DNA from: Cellulophaga sp. 20_2_10
GTDB lineage: Bacteria; Bacteroidota; Bacteroidia; Flavobacteriales; Flavobacteriaceae
NCBI RefSeq assembly: GCF_023476645.1
Contig: NZ_JAMCOJ010000003.1
Location: forward strand, 493,049-557,048
DNA length: 64,000 nt
Reading direction: 5' to 3'
The first letter of the stretch is position 1. Each line of letters begins with the position of its first letter. Below are positions 17,807-27,334 of the stretch, in pieces. The notes below the pieces were generated by a model. It was not told the origin of the DNA, made no database searches, and saw nothing but the letters and a program-made list of their open reading frames with translations. Both the position numbers and the translations under genes were made by a program.

Positions 17807-18945
17807 AAACTGCAGATAGACTAGAGCAAATACAAGAATACTATTTTTCTAAAAAACTTAGAGAAGTACGTGGTTTAATGGCAGAGGGTAAACCTATAAT
17901 AAATATGGGAATTGGTAGTCCAGATTTAGCACCTTCAAAAGTTGTTGTGGATGCCATAAAAAATGCCGTGGATGATGCAGGAGCTCATCAGTACCAGAGT
18001 TACCAAGGATTGCCAGAATTACGAGAAAGTATGGTGGCTTTTTATACAGCTAACTTTAATGTTACTGTAGATCCAGCAAATGAGATTTTGCCATTAATGG
18101 GGTCTAAAGAAGGTATTTTGCATATTAGTATGGCTTTTTTAAATGTAGGTGATGCGGCATTAATTCCAAATCCAGGATACCCTACATATACATCTGTAAC
18201 TAATTTGGTGGGTGCAGAACCATTGTATTATGATTTGCTAGCAGAGAACAATTGGTTTCCAGATTTAGAAGCTCTAGAAAAACAAGATTTATCTAAAGTA
18301 AAAATAATGTGGGTGTGTTACCCGCATATGCCAACCGGTGCTGTAGCTACAAAACAACAATTACAGAAACTAGTTGCATTTGCTTTAAAAAACAATATTC
18401 TATTGGTAAATGACAATCCGTATAGTTTTGTTTTAAACAATGCGCCAACAAGTATTTTAAGTATAGAAAATGCAAAAGATTGTGCTTTAGAATTGAACTC
18501 GCTTAGTAAGACGTTTAATATGGCTGGCTGGCGTGTAGGTATGGTTTTAGGTGGTGCAGAACATTTAAATGCGGTGTTAAAAGTAAAAAGTAATATGGAT
18601 TCTGGTATGTTTTATGGCATACAAAAAGGAGCAATAGCAGCTTTAAAAAGTAGTAAAGATTGGTTCTCAGATTTAAATAAAGTGTATGCTAGTCGTAGAG
18701 ATTTAATTTTTCAATTAGCAGACAAATTAAATTGTACTTATGATAAAAACGCAGTAGGTATGTTTGTTTGGGCAAAGTTGCCTGCAGCTAGTGTTTCATC
18801 AGAAGAGTTTATAGATGAAGTATTATATAGTAAAGATGTTTTTATAACACCAGGAACAATTTTTGGCAGTAATGGAGAAGGCTATATACGCTTTTCACTA
18901 TGTGTTACTCAAGAAAAAATAAAAGAAGCAATAAGTAGATTTTAA
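17803..18945 (+). CDS. PLP-dependent class I/II aminotransferase, probably aromatic
   Basis: 380-residue fold-type I aminotransferase. GSPDLAPS near residue 38, the PNPGYPTYTS region near 124, YPHMPTGA near 171, the PLP lysine in SLSKTFNMAGWRVG near residue 233 and the C-terminal RFSLCV arginine are visible. The ATGA overlap with prephenate dehydratase and position in the Phe/Tyr operon indicate transamination of phenylpyruvate and 4-hydroxyphenylpyruvate. Specificity is inferred from context; similar proteins act on methionine or diaminopimelate intermediates. Confidence 0.85.
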   Translation: MKTADRLEQIQEYYFSKKLREVRGLMAEGKPIINMGIGSPDLAPSKVVVDAIKNAVDDAGAHQYQSYQGLPELRESMVAFYTANFNVTVDPANEILPLMGSKEGILHISMAFLNVGDAALIPNPGYPTYTSVTNLVGAEPLYYDLLAENNWFPDLEALEKQDLSKVKIMWVCYPHMPTGAVATKQQLQKLVAFALKNNILLVNDNPYSFVLNNAPTSILSIENAKDCALELNSLSKTFNMAGWRVGMVLGGAEHLNAVLKVKSNMDSGMFYGIQKGAIAALKSSKDWFSDLNKVYASRRDLIFQLADKLNCTYDKNAVGMFVWAKLPAASVSSEEFIDEVLYSKDVFITPGTIFGSNGEGYIRFSLCVTQEKIKEAISRF

Positions 18946-19018
18946 AAAATAAGTTAAAAGTGAGTTTGGTTAAAGTTTGTTTTACGACCAATAGCTTTTT
19001 TATCATATAAAATAAGTA

Positions 19019-19879
19019 ATGAACGTATTTGTAATTGGCATAGGATTAATAGGTGGCTCAATGGCTAAGGATATTAAAAGAATAAATGCTGATGCTAAAA
19101 TTTATGGTGTAGATATTAATGATGCACACATAGAAGAAGCATTGTCTTTAGGCGTAATAGACCAAAAGGCAAGTTATCAAGATTTGGAGTTGGCAGATGT
19201 TGTAATTGTGAGTATCCCTGTAGATGTTATGGTGGTAGAGTTGCCAAAAATATTAGATGCGGTTGCAGATACAGCTATAGTGTTAGATGCGGGTTCTACA
19301 AAGGGTTTAATTTGTAAACAAGTAGAAAATCACCCTAAAAGAAGAAATTTTATAGCGTGTCATCCAATCGCAGGAACAGAATTTTCTGGTCCGTCTGCAG
19401 CTGTAGAAAACTTGTTTAAGGGAAAAACAAATATTATCTGCGAAGTAGAAAAAACAGCTTTTAAATTACAAGAAAAAGCGTTAGATATTTTTCAGAAAAT
19501 GGGAATGCGCATTAGGTATATGAATGCAGATGCACACGATAAACACATAGCATATGTGTCGCATTTATCTCACATTAGTTCTTTTATGTTAGGAAAGACA
19601 GTTATTGAGAAAGAAAAGAATGAACGTGATATATTTGATATGGCGGGGAGTGGGTTTGAGAGTACTGTACGTCTGGCAAAAAGTTCGCCAGCAATGTGGA
19701 CGCCAATTTTTAAACAGAATAAAACAAATGTTCTAGAAACATTAGAAGAATATATCCAGAATCTAGAAGCCTTTAAACAGATGATTTTAGAGGATAATTA
19801 TCAAGGTATTTATGATGAGATGGATAGTGCAAATAAAATAAAAGAAATATTAAACGGAATACCCCAGAATAAAAATTAA
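19019..19879 (+). CDS. tyrA: Prephenate dehydrogenase
   Basis: NAD(P)-dependent oxidative decarboxylation of prephenate to 4-hydroxyphenylpyruvate for tyrosine. 286 residues with N-terminal Rossmann motif VIGIGLIGGSMA at 4-15, VVIVSIPVDVM near 62, ACHPIAGTEFSG near 118 (catalytic His region) and the helical domain with HDKHIAYVSHLSHISS near 178. No ACT domain and no chorismate mutase fusion. ATG start; 6-bp gap (19879-19885) to the next operon gene. Confidence 0.93.
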   Translation: MNVFVIGIGLIGGSMAKDIKRINADAKIYGVDINDAHIEEALSLGVIDQKASYQDLELADVVIVSIPVDVMVVELPKILDAVADTAIVLDAGSTKGLICKQVENHPKRRNFIACHPIAGTEFSGPSAAVENLFKGKTNIICEVEKTAFKLQEKALDIFQKMGMRIRYMNADAHDKHIAYVSHLSHISSFMLGKTVIEKEKNERDIFDMAGSGFESTVRLAKSSPAMWTPIFKQNKTNVLETLEEYIQNLEAFKQMILEDNYQGIYDEMDSANKIKEILNGIPQNKN

Positions 19880-19884
19880 GTAAG

Positions 19885-20967
19885 ATGGAAAATTCAAAAA
19901 AAATGAGAACTTGGTTGGATGATATGAAGCTAGATCATCCGCTAGTAATAGCAGGGCCTTGTAGTGCAGAAACAGAAGAGCAAGTATTAAAAATTGCACA
20001 CCAATTAAAAGATACAGATGTAAATTATTACAGAGCTGGTATCTGGAAACCACGTACTAGACCAGGAAATTTTGAAGGTGTAGGTGCATTGGGTTTAAAA
20101 TGGTTAAAGAAAGTTAAAGAAGAAACAGGACTTAAAACAGCTACCGAGGTTGCAAACAGAGCACACGTAGAATTGGCATTAGAGAATGATGTAGATTTAT
20201 TGTGGATTGGTGCAAGAACTACTGTTAGTCCATTTATTATGCAAGAAATTGCAGATGCTTTAGAAGGTACAGATAAAATTGTATTGGTTAAAAATCCAAT
20301 TAATCCAGATTTGTCTCTGTGGTTAGGAGGTATAGAGCGTTTGTATACGGCTAATATTAAAAATTTAGGAGCAATACACAGGGGTTTTTCTACATACGAA
20401 AAAACAAAATACAGAAACATTCCAGAATGGCAAATAGCGATTGAGTTTCAAAATAGATTTCCGGATTTACCATTAATTAGTGATCCTTCTCACATTACAG
20501 GGAACAGAGATATGATTTTTGATGTATCGCAAACGGCATTAGATCTTAATTTTGACGGATTAATGATAGAAACTCATTTTGACCCAGATAATGCTTGGAG
20601 TGATGCTGCACAACAGGTTACACCAGATAAATTAGTGCAAATTATGCGTGATTTAAAAATAAGAAAAGAATCTGATCCAGAAGCAGAGTATAATAAAGAC
20701 CTAAGTAATTTACGTGCACAGATAGATGTTATAGATGCACAGTTAATTGAAACTTTAGGAAAAAGAATGAAGGTTTCTGACGGAATTGGGGCTCTTAAAA
20801 AAGAAAAGAACGTTGCTGTATTGCAGTCTACAAGATGGAACGAGATTTTAGGGGCTATGATTTTAGAAGGTGAGTCTAAAGGTTTAAGTGAAGAATTTGT
20901 TTTAAAAATGTTTAAAGCAATACACCAAGAATCTATTAACCATCAAGAAAAAATTATTAAAGGATAG
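19885..20967 (+). CDS. Bifunctional DAHP synthase / chorismate mutase
   Basis: 360 residues. The N-terminal ~260 form a class I-beta (KDO8P-synthase-like) DAHP synthase with IAGPCSAETEEQ near residue 22, WKPRTRPG near 53, KNPINPDLSLWLGG near 136 and SDPSHITGNR near 198. The C-terminal ~90 residues are an AroQ-type chorismate mutase (LRAQIDVIDAQLIETLGKRMKV). It therefore supplies both the entry and the branch step for Phe/Tyr. In such fusions the mutase domain often mediates feedback by prephenate (family knowledge). Last gene before a strong terminator. Confidence 0.93.
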   Translation: MENSKKMRTWLDDMKLDHPLVIAGPCSAETEEQVLKIAHQLKDTDVNYYRAGIWKPRTRPGNFEGVGALGLKWLKKVKEETGLKTATEVANRAHVELALENDVDLLWIGARTTVSPFIMQEIADALEGTDKIVLVKNPINPDLSLWLGGIERLYTANIKNLGAIHRGFSTYEKTKYRNIPEWQIAIEFQNRFPDLPLISDPSHITGNRDMIFDVSQTALDLNFDGLMIETHFDPDNAWSDAAQQVTPDKLVQIMRDLKIRKESDPEAEYNKDLSNLRAQIDVIDAQLIETLGKRMKVSDGIGALKKEKNVAVLQSTRWNEILGAMILEGESKGLSEEFVLKMFKAIHQESINHQEKIIKG

Positions 20968-20981
20968 TTTTTAGGTATTGA

Positions 20982-21018
20982 AAATCCCGATGCTTATTAA
21001 AAGCAACGGGATTTTTTT
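20982..21018 (+). terminator. Rho-independent terminator of the aromatic operon
   Basis: AAATCCCG (20982-20989) pairs with CGGGATTT (21007-21014), with an inner GCTT/AAGC stem and a T run to 21018. It starts 15 bp after the stop codon. Confidence 0.88.
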
Positions 21019-21144
21019 ATAGAAGTTTACATTTTGGTAAAAATCCTTTTTAAGGAAACAAGTATGTTATCTTTTAAAAAAAAGGCTGTAGTATAGCGCA
21101 TATATTGTTTCTTTGTAAAAAGAAAGAATACAAAATAAGAATAA

Positions 21145-22098
21145 ATGATAGGAACTGTCTATAAATCTACTGGAAGTTGGTACACTGTTAAAGCAGACGA
21201 TGGCGTATTTTACGACTGTAGAATAAAGGGTAAGTTTCGTTTAAAAGGAATAAAAAGTACCAACCCAATTGCGGTAGGGGACAGAGTTTCTTTTGATCTA
21301 GAAAAAAGTGGAGACGAGACCAATGCTACTATTACAGAAATTAAATACCGTAAAAATTACATTGTACGTAAATCTGTAAATTTATCTAAACAGACCCATA
21401 TTATTGCGGCAAATTTAGACCAGGTATTTTTGATGGTAACTCTAAATAATCCGCAAACATTTACCAGTTTTATAGATCGTTTTTTAGTTACTGCAGAAGC
21501 GTATAGAATACCAGCTGTTTTGTTGTTTAATAAAATAGATTCGTATGGTGAGGAAGAGCTTTTAGATGTTAAATACTTAGCCGCATTGTACCGTAGTATT
21601 GGGTATACTTGTGTTGGTATATCTGCTAAAACAGGTAAAAATGTAGATAAGGTAAAAGAAATGATGACAGGGAAAATTAGTATGTTCTCTGGTCATTCTG
21701 GCGTCGGAAAATCTACTTTGGTAAATACTATAGATAATAATCTAGATATAAAAACTAAAGAGATATCGGAACAACACATGCAAGGGCAGCACACTACAAC
21801 CTTTGCAGAAATGTACGATCTAGATTTTGATGCGCAAATTATAGACACACCAGGTATACGAGGTTTTGGTATTGTGGATATGGAAAAGGTAGAAATAGGA
21901 AACTATTTTCCTGAATTCTTTGCCCTAAAAAGTAAATGTAAGTTTAATAATTGCTTGCATATAGATGAACCAAAATGTGCTGTAAAAGATGCTTTAGAGG
22001 AAGATAAAATTGCTTGGAGCAGGTACAAGAGTTATGTGCAAATGGTAAATGGTGAGGAAGAAAACTACAGGCAAGATATTTACGGAGACAAAAAATGA
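21145..22098 (+). CDS. rsgA: Ribosome small-subunit-dependent GTPase A
   Basis: Circularly permuted GTPase (317 residues) assisting 30S subunit maturation. An N-terminal OB fold comes first, then G4 NKID near residue 130, G1 GHSGVGKST near 183 and G3 DTPGIRGFG near 234. A C-terminal zinc site follows, with cysteines in CKFNNCLHIDEPKC near residues 264-277. ATG start. Its last four bases overlap the dtd start (ATGA), forming an operon with the two following genes. Confidence 0.95.
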   Translation: MIGTVYKSTGSWYTVKADDGVFYDCRIKGKFRLKGIKSTNPIAVGDRVSFDLEKSGDETNATITEIKYRKNYIVRKSVNLSKQTHIIAANLDQVFLMVTLNNPQTFTSFIDRFLVTAEAYRIPAVLLFNKIDSYGEEELLDVKYLAALYRSIGYTCVGISAKTGKNVDKVKEMMTGKISMFSGHSGVGKSTLVNTIDNNLDIKTKEISEQHMQGQHTTTFAEMYDLDFDAQIIDTPGIRGFGIVDMEKVEIGNYFPEFFALKSKCKFNNCLHIDEPKCAVKDALEEDKIAWSRYKSYVQMVNGEEENYRQDIYGDKK

Positions 22099-22547
22099 GA
22101 GCAGTAATACAAAGGGTAACAAGAGCTAGTGTTACCGTAGAAGACAAAGTTATTTCTAAAATAAATTTGGGTCTTTTAATTTTACTAGGTATAGAGGCAG
22201 AAGATACCCAAGAAGATATTGAGTGGTTGTCTCGTAAAATAGCAAATCTTAGAATTTTTAATGACGAGGCTGGTGTTATGAACAAGTCTCTAATAGATGT
22301 GAATGGAGACGCTATAGTTGTAAGTCAGTTTACACTGCACGCTGCAATTAAAAAAGGCAATAGACCATCTTACATAAAGGCAGCAAGGCCTGAGGTTGCT
22401 ATACCTTTATATGAGCAATTTATACTACAAGTAGAGTCTGATATAAATAAAAAAGTAGGTACAGGTATTTTTGGCGCAGATATGAAAGTAGACTTACTTA
22501 ATGATGGTCCTGTTACTATTTTGATAGACACAAAAAATAAGGAATAA
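22095..22547 (+). CDS. dtd: D-aminoacyl-tRNA deacylase
   Basis: Removes D-amino acids mischarged on tRNA. 150 residues, the normal size. It starts MRAVIQRVTRASVTV and carries the SQFTLHA motif near residue 77 and the cross-subunit GTGIFGADM (variant of the usual Gly-cisPro motif) near residue 117. ATGA overlap with rsgA and 1-bp overlap with the next ATG show tight translational coupling. Confidence 0.93.
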   Translation: MRAVIQRVTRASVTVEDKVISKINLGLLILLGIEAEDTQEDIEWLSRKIANLRIFNDEAGVMNKSLIDVNGDAIVVSQFTLHAAIKKGNRPSYIKAARPEVAIPLYEQFILQVESDINKKVGTGIFGADMKVDLLNDGPVTILIDTKNKE

Positions 22548-22873
22548 TGAACATACAAAACGCACAGCAGGAAGTAGATAATTGGATAAAAGAACACGGA
22601 GTTCGCTATTTTAATGAGCTTACTAATATGGCACAACTTACAGAAGAAGTAGGTGAGGTTGCACGTATAATTGCGCGTCGTTATGGAGAACAAAGTGAAA
22701 AAGAATCTGATAAGAATAAAGATTTAGGAGAAGAATTAGCAGATGTTATGTTCGTTGTTTTATGCCTAGCTAATCAAACTGGTATAGATTTGCAAGATGC
22801 TTTTGACAAAAAGTTAGATCTTAAGACGAAAAGAGATCACGACCGTCATCATAACAATCAAAAATTAAAATAA
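22547..22873 (+). CDS. MazG-like nucleotide pyrophosphohydrolase
   Basis: 108-residue all-alpha NTP pyrophosphatase. The MazG metal-binding pattern is visible: EEVGEVARIIARRYGE near residue 30 and DLGEELADVMFVVLCLANQTGID near residue 62 (ExxE and ExxD). The family hydrolyses non-canonical or excess nucleoside triphosphates to monophosphates. Third gene of the rsgA-dtd operon. The exact substrate is not deducible. Confidence 0.85.
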   Translation: MNIQNAQQEVDNWIKEHGVRYFNELTNMAQLTEEVGEVARIIARRYGEQSEKESDKNKDLGEELADVMFVVLCLANQTGIDLQDAFDKKLDLKTKRDHDRHHNNQKLK

Positions 22874-22906
22874 GTCCCATATTATAATCATCTAAAGTAT
22901 TTTACC

Positions 22907-24136
22907 TTGAAATTACATCTTTCCGCACCGGCATCTAGTACACTTAAGTCAGCTTTAAAAATTACAGGTAGTAAAAGCGAGTCAAATCGTTTGTTATTGC
23001 TACAGGCATTATATCCAAGTATCAAAATAGAAAACCTTTCTAATTCTGATGATGCTATTGTAATGCAAAAAGGTATAAAAGTGTCTAAAGGAGAAGTAGA
23101 TATTCATCATGCAGGTACAGCAATGCGTTTTTTAACTACGTATTTTTCGTCTCAAGCAGGCAAAGAAGTAGTGCTTACAGGTTCTAAGCGTATGACGGAA
23201 AGACCAATTGGTGTTTTAGTAGATGCTTTAAAATCTTTAGGGGCAGATATTACATATTTAGAAAATGAAGGATATCCTCCTTTGCATATAAAAGGAAAAA
23301 AAATAGAAAAGAAGAAAGTAAGCTTGCCGGCAGATATTAGTAGTCAATATATATCTTCTTTGTTGTTAACAGCTCCAAGTTTAGATAATGGTTTAGAGCT
23401 AGAGCTAGTCGGTAAAATTACGTCTGTGCCTTATATAAAAATGACACTTTCTTTATTAACACAAATAGGAGTAGAAAATTCTTTTGTGGGCAATACTATA
23501 AAAGTAAATTCTAAAAAAGAAATCTCTAAGTCTACTTTAGTTGTGGAGTCAGATTGGAGCTCAGCATCGTACTATTACAGTATTGTAGCGTTATGTGCTA
23601 TTGGTACAGAGATTACTTTATCAGCATATAAAAAAGACAGTTTACAAGGAGATAGTGTTTTAGCAGAAATTTATAAAGATTTTGGAGTAGAGACAACATT
23701 TTTAAAGAATAAAATTGTACTTAAAAAAGTAAGTGAAGCTGTAGAGGTTATCATTAAAAAAGATTTAAGTAATGCGCCAGACATAGCACAAACCATAGCA
23801 GTAACAACTTTTGGCTTAGGTTTGGGTTGCCATTTAACAGGTTTACACACGCTAAAAATTAAAGAGACAGATAGGTTAGAGGCGCTAAAAATAGAACTTA
23901 CAAAGTTAGGTGCAGTCATTGCGGTTACAAACAATAGTTTAACTATAAAAGCATCTACTAGTATACGTAAAGATATTGCTATAGATACGTATAACGACCA
24001 TAGAATGGGAATGGCTTTTGCGCCATTGGCATTAAGAACCAGTATTATTATAAACGATGCTGGAGTGGTGTCTAAATCGTATCCAGATTTCTGGACAGAT
24101 TTAAAACAGCTTCAATTTGCCATAAAAGATGCCTAA
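22907..24136 (+). CDS. aroA: 3-phosphoshikimate 1-carboxyvinyltransferase (EPSP synthase)
   Basis: Shikimate pathway enzyme joining PEP to shikimate-3-phosphate, upstream of the chorismate branch served by the 17-21 kb operon. 409 residues, slightly shorter than the ~427 of enterobacterial AroA. KITGSKSESNRLLLLQ is near residue 18, HAGTAMRFLTTYF near 65, GSKRMTERPIG near 91, KETDRLEALK near 321 and YNDHRMGMAFAPLA near 362. The start is TTG 22907; a possible -7 element (TATTTTAC, 22898-22905) lies just before it. It is separate from the aromatic operon and shows no attenuator. Confidence 0.93.
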   Translation: MKLHLSAPASSTLKSALKITGSKSESNRLLLLQALYPSIKIENLSNSDDAIVMQKGIKVSKGEVDIHHAGTAMRFLTTYFSSQAGKEVVLTGSKRMTERPIGVLVDALKSLGADITYLENEGYPPLHIKGKKIEKKKVSLPADISSQYISSLLLTAPSLDNGLELELVGKITSVPYIKMTLSLLTQIGVENSFVGNTIKVNSKKEISKSTLVVESDWSSASYYYSIVALCAIGTEITLSAYKKDSLQGDSVLAEIYKDFGVETTFLKNKIVLKKVSEAVEVIIKKDLSNAPDIAQTIAVTTFGLGLGCHLTGLHTLKIKETDRLEALKIELTKLGAVIAVTNNSLTIKASTSIRKDIAIDTYNDHRMGMAFAPLALRTSIIINDAGVVSKSYPDFWTDLKQLQFAIKDA

Positions 24137-24170
24137 TAACTGATATTATGTTATTTAATTGCTCTTTTAC

Positions 24171-24202
24171 TTGACAACGCCTATGCGAGGATAGTATATT
24201 TG
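24171..24202 (+). promoter_or_regulatory. queA: Promoter of queA
   Basis: TTG (24171-24173), a 21-bp spacer and TATATTTG (24195-24202) match the Bacteroidota promoter, implying a leader of ~130 bases. That leader (24205-24336) is AT-rich, with a small dyad GGTTATGTATAACC at 24299-24312. I recognise no riboswitch in it. Confidence 0.55.
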
Positions 24203-24336
24203 CAATCGCATAAATGAAAATTAAAATTGTATGTATAAGTTGTTTAGATTTCAAATTGATTTCTAAATACTTAAAAAGTATAAAGATTGGTTTTCAAAAG
24301 GTTATGTATAACCGTTAACAAAATAAAAAATACTAA

Positions 24337-25386
24337 ATGAAACTATCGAGCTTTAATTTTGAACTTCCAGACAATTTGTTAGCAGAATACCCATCTGAGC
24401 ATAGGGACGAAGCTAAATTGATGGTAATACATAGAGAAACCGGAAAAATTGAACACAAGATGTTCAAAGACCTTATTAATTATTTTGATGAAGGTGATGT
24501 AATGGTTTTAAACAATACAAAAGTTTTTCCTGCTCGTTTATACGGTAATAAAGAAAAAACTGGAGCAAGAATAGAAGTATTTTTGTTGCGTGAGTTAAAC
24601 GCAGAACAACGCTTATGGGATGTTTTAGTAGATCCAGCTCGTAAAATAAGAATTGGTAATAAGTTGTATTTTGGTGATGATGAAACACTAGTTGCAGAGG
24701 TTATAGATAACACTACATCTAGAGGTAGAACATTGCGTTTTTTATATGATGGATCTTACACAGACTTTAGACAAAAATTAAAAGACTTAGGAGAAACACC
24801 ACTTCCTAAATACATTAAAAGAGATGTAGAAGAGTCTGATGAAGATAGATACCAAACAATATACGCTAAGCACGAAGGTGCAGTAGCTGCACCAACAGCA
24901 GGGTTGCACTTTTCTAAACACTTATTAAAAAGATTAGAAATAAAGGGAATAGACTTTGCAGAGTTAACATTGCATGTTGGTTTGGGTACTTTTAACCCAG
25001 TAGAGGTAGAAGATTTGTCTAAACACAAAATGGACAGCGAAGAACTAATTATAGATGAAAAAGCTACAGAGATAGTGAATTCTGCTTTAGAAAGAAAACG
25101 TAGAATATGTGCTGTAGGTACAACAGCTATGCGTGGTTTAGAAAGTGCAGTTTCTTCTAACGGACGTTTAAATACGCATGAAGGGTGGACAAACAAGTTT
25201 ATATTTCCTCCATACGATTTTAGTATTGCTAATTCTATGGTTACAAACTTTCACCTACCAAAATCTACTTTGTTGATGATGGTATCTGCTTTTATTGGTC
25301 ATGATCTTATGAAAAAAGCATACAAAGAGGCTATATTAGAAAGCTATAAATTTTACTCTTACGGAGATGCAATGTTAATTATATAA
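24337..25386 (+). CDS. queA: S-adenosylmethionine:tRNA ribosyltransferase-isomerase
   Basis: Adds the ribosyl part of SAM to preQ1-tRNA to make epoxyqueuosine. 349 residues, normal length. [21 protein letters not shown] starts at about residue 8, [16 protein letters not shown] near 51, [13 protein letters not shown] near 186, [12 protein letters not shown] near 211 and [18 protein letters not shown] near 306. ATG start. A stand-alone gene flanked by its own promoter and a downstream stem-loop. Confidence 0.95.
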   Translation: MKLSSFNFELPDNLLAEYPSEHRDEAKLMVIHRETGKIEHKMFKDLINYFDEGDVMVLNNTKVFPARLYGNKEKTGARIEVFLLRELNAEQRLWDVLVDPARKIRIGNKLYFGDDETLVAEVIDNTTSRGRTLRFLYDGSYTDFRQKLKDLGETPLPKYIKRDVEESDEDRYQTIYAKHEGAVAAPTAGLHFSKHLLKRLEIKGIDFAELTLHVGLGTFNPVEVEDLSKHKMDSEELIIDEKATEIVNSALERKRRICAVGTTAMRGLESAVSSNGRLNTHEGWTNKFIFPPYDFSIANSMVTNFHLPKSTLLMMVSAFIGHDLMKKAYKEAILESYKFYSYGDAMLII

Positions 25387-25410
25387 TTGGCATTTTATTA
25401 AATACTATAT

Positions 25411-25453
25411 AAATCCCGTCAGTTTTCTATTATGTATAGAAATTGGCGGGATT
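25411..25453 (+). terminator. Stem-loop after queA
   Basis: AATCCCG (25412-25418) pairs with CGGGATT (25447-25453), extended inside by TTTTCTA/TAGAAA with small mismatches. No pure T tract follows, so terminator strength is uncertain. Confidence 0.55.
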
Positions 25454-25479
25454 AACTTTTATCTACTACCTTTAGTACT

Positions 25480-26526
25480 GTGGAAACAATTAAGAAAAAA
25501 GACATACGAGCCTTAACTAAGGAACAAATAAGAGCATTTTTTGTAGCTCAAGGAGATAAAGCCTTTAGAGGTAACCAAGTATACGAGTGGTTATGGCAAA
25601 AAGGTGCGCATTCTTTTGAGGCAATGACAAACTTGTCTAAAGAAACCAGGCATCAATTAGATACTAATTTTGTTATAAATCATATCAAAGTAGATCAGAT
25701 GCAACGCAGTAGTGACGGTACTATTAAAAATGCCGTGCAATTGCACGATGGCTTAATTGTAGAGTCGGTATTAATACCAACAAAAACAAGAACAACAGCC
25801 TGTGTATCTAGTCAAGTAGGTTGTAGTTTAGATTGTAGGTTTTGTGCTACGTCTAGGTTAAAGCGTATGCGTAACTTAAATCCAGATGAAATATATGATC
25901 AAGTCGTTGCTATAGATAACGAAAGTAGATTGTATTTTGATCGTAAGTTAAGTAACATTGTGTTTATGGGAATGGGAGAACCATTAATGAACTACAATAA
26001 CGTTTTAAAAGCGATAGATAAAATTACGTCTCCAGAAGGTTTAGCAATGTCTCCAAAAAGAATTATTGTTTCTACTTCTGGTGTTCCTAAAATGATTAAG
26101 AAAATGGCAGATGATGAGGTTAAGTTTAAACTTGCCGTTTCTCTACATTCTGCTATAGATGAGATAAGAACTTCTATTATGCCTTTTAATGCAACGTTTC
26201 CATTAAAAGATTTAAGAGAGGCACTACAATATTGGTATTCTAAAACAAAAAGTAGAATTACATACGAGTATGTAGTTTGGGATGGTATTAACGATACACA
26301 AAATGATGCTAATGCATTGGTAGAGTTTTGCAGGTTTGCACCATCAAAAGTTAATTTAATAGAATACAACCCAATAGACGACGGGGAGTTTCAGCAGGCC
26401 TCTAATAAGGCTATAGATATGTACGTGGCTACTTTAGAGCGTAGTGGTATAACTGTTACTGTAAGGCGTTCTAGAGGTAAAGATATAGATGCAGCTTGTG
26501 GGCAACTTGCTAATAAAAGTAATTAA
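25480..26526 (+). CDS. rlmN: 23S rRNA/tRNA adenine-C2 methyltransferase
   Basis: Radical SAM enzyme methylating A2503 of 23S rRNA and A37 of some tRNAs. 348 residues. The radical SAM cysteines are in CSLDCRFC (CX3CX2C) near residues 116-123, the SAM-binding MGMGEPLMNY is near 166, and a C-terminal conserved cysteine lies in DAACGQLA (Cys near 341). The start is GTG 25480. A TACCTTTA element at 25467-25474 is only 5 bp upstream, suggesting an almost leaderless message. Confidence 0.95.
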   Translation: METIKKKDIRALTKEQIRAFFVAQGDKAFRGNQVYEWLWQKGAHSFEAMTNLSKETRHQLDTNFVINHIKVDQMQRSSDGTIKNAVQLHDGLIVESVLIPTKTRTTACVSSQVGCSLDCRFCATSRLKRMRNLNPDEIYDQVVAIDNESRLYFDRKLSNIVFMGMGEPLMNYNNVLKAIDKITSPEGLAMSPKRIIVSTSGVPKMIKKMADDEVKFKLAVSLHSAIDEIRTSIMPFNATFPLKDLREALQYWYSKTKSRITYEYVVWDGINDTQNDANALVEFCRFAPSKVNLIEYNPIDDGEFQQASNKAIDMYVATLERSGITVTVRRSRGKDIDAACGQLANKSN

Positions 26527-26540
26527 GGACCAAAAATAAA

Positions 26541-26568
26541 AAAGCAGGTGAATTAATTCACCTGCTTT
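26541..26568. terminator. Palindromic terminator between rlmN and the LipL32-like gene
   Basis: A perfect 28-base palindrome (each arm AAAGCAGGTGAATT or its complement). The A-rich flank at 26532-26542 becomes a T run on the minus strand, so it best serves the LipL32-like gene. It may also stop rlmN transcripts. Confidence 0.85.
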
Positions 26569-26605
26569 CTCCAAAAAAACACATTAACCACTTTAATGAT
26601 TTTTC

Positions 26606-27289
26606 TTATTTCATTTGAGCTTTTAACTCATCAATAGTTTTAGCCATAACAACTCCTGGTATTTTAATAGGAGCAGCAACTTCTGCTAAGAACGTACCTT
26701 TAACTTCACCTCTTTTGTACGTAGTAAAACCAACTCTGTACAAACCAGCTAATATAGCTTTTGTAGGATTTCCAATTTCACTCTTGTAACGTAGTAAAGA
26801 GTTATAGCTACTACCACTTGGTTGCTTTGGAAGTTCAGAAGTATCATCATTAGACGCTAAAGTAACCCAGTTAGCACTTTTAGCACCTTCTGTTGTAACA
26901 TTTGCAGCAGAAATAATATCAGATCTTTCTAAAGTAATGTATGTATCAAAAAAGTCTTTAGTAGAAGAATGCTCATCAAAATCTGCAGATTTTACAGCAT
27001 CTTTAATTTTATCTCCATTTGCAGGTGATACCATTCTTACACCTAATTCTGGAGCAGCTAATGGCACCCATACATATATGTAATAGAATTTTTTGTTGTC
27101 TTTTGTTTCATCTTCATTACCAGGGCTAGCGTAACCTAAGTAGCTAATGTTATCTGTGTAAGGAACTTTAATTGTTTTTGGACCTACTTTTTTCTCAATA
27201 GAACTACCAAATTTCTTTAGTTTTTGTGCATTAACAATAGCGCTACAGCTAAAAAGTAACATTGCAGCTACAAATAGATTTTTTTTCAT
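26606..27289 (-). CDS. LipL32-family secreted protein
   Basis: 227 residues with an N-terminal signal peptide ending ...SAIVNAQ. The body closely resembles LipL32, the major surface lipoprotein of Leptospira: YYIYVWVPLAAPELGVRMVSP (residues 69-89), FFDTYITLER (113-122), SYNSLLRYK (161-169) and AGLYRVGFTTYKRGEVKGTF (181-200). By alignment from memory, LipL32's calcium-binding positions (Asp132, Thr133, Asp164, Asp165, Tyr178) match Asp115, Thr116, Asp148, Asp149 and Tyr162. The Asp-rich loop is shortened. Cleavage after Ala21 looks more likely than lipidation at Cys15, so it may be soluble and periplasmic or surface-exposed. Function is unknown. It has its own promoter and terminator. Confidence 0.8.
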   Translation of the reverse strand: MKKNLFVAAMLLFSCSAIVNAQKLKKFGSSIEKKVGPKTIKVPYTDNISYLGYASPGNEDETKDNKKFYYIYVWVPLAAPELGVRMVSPANGDKIKDAVKSADFDEHSSTKDFFDTYITLERSDIISAANVTTEGAKSANWVTLASNDDTSELPKQPSGSSYNSLLRYKSEIGNPTKAILAGLYRVGFTTYKRGEVKGTFLAEVAAPIKIPGVVMAKTIDELKAQMK

Positions 27290-27334
27290 CTTAGTGTGAT
27301 TTAATTTTTAAATTGTTCGTTAATAATAACACTA

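Noticed and set aside
24205..24336. Possible preQ1 riboswitch in the queA leader
   Set aside because: No preQ1 aptamer features; only AT-rich sequence and one short dyad are seen.
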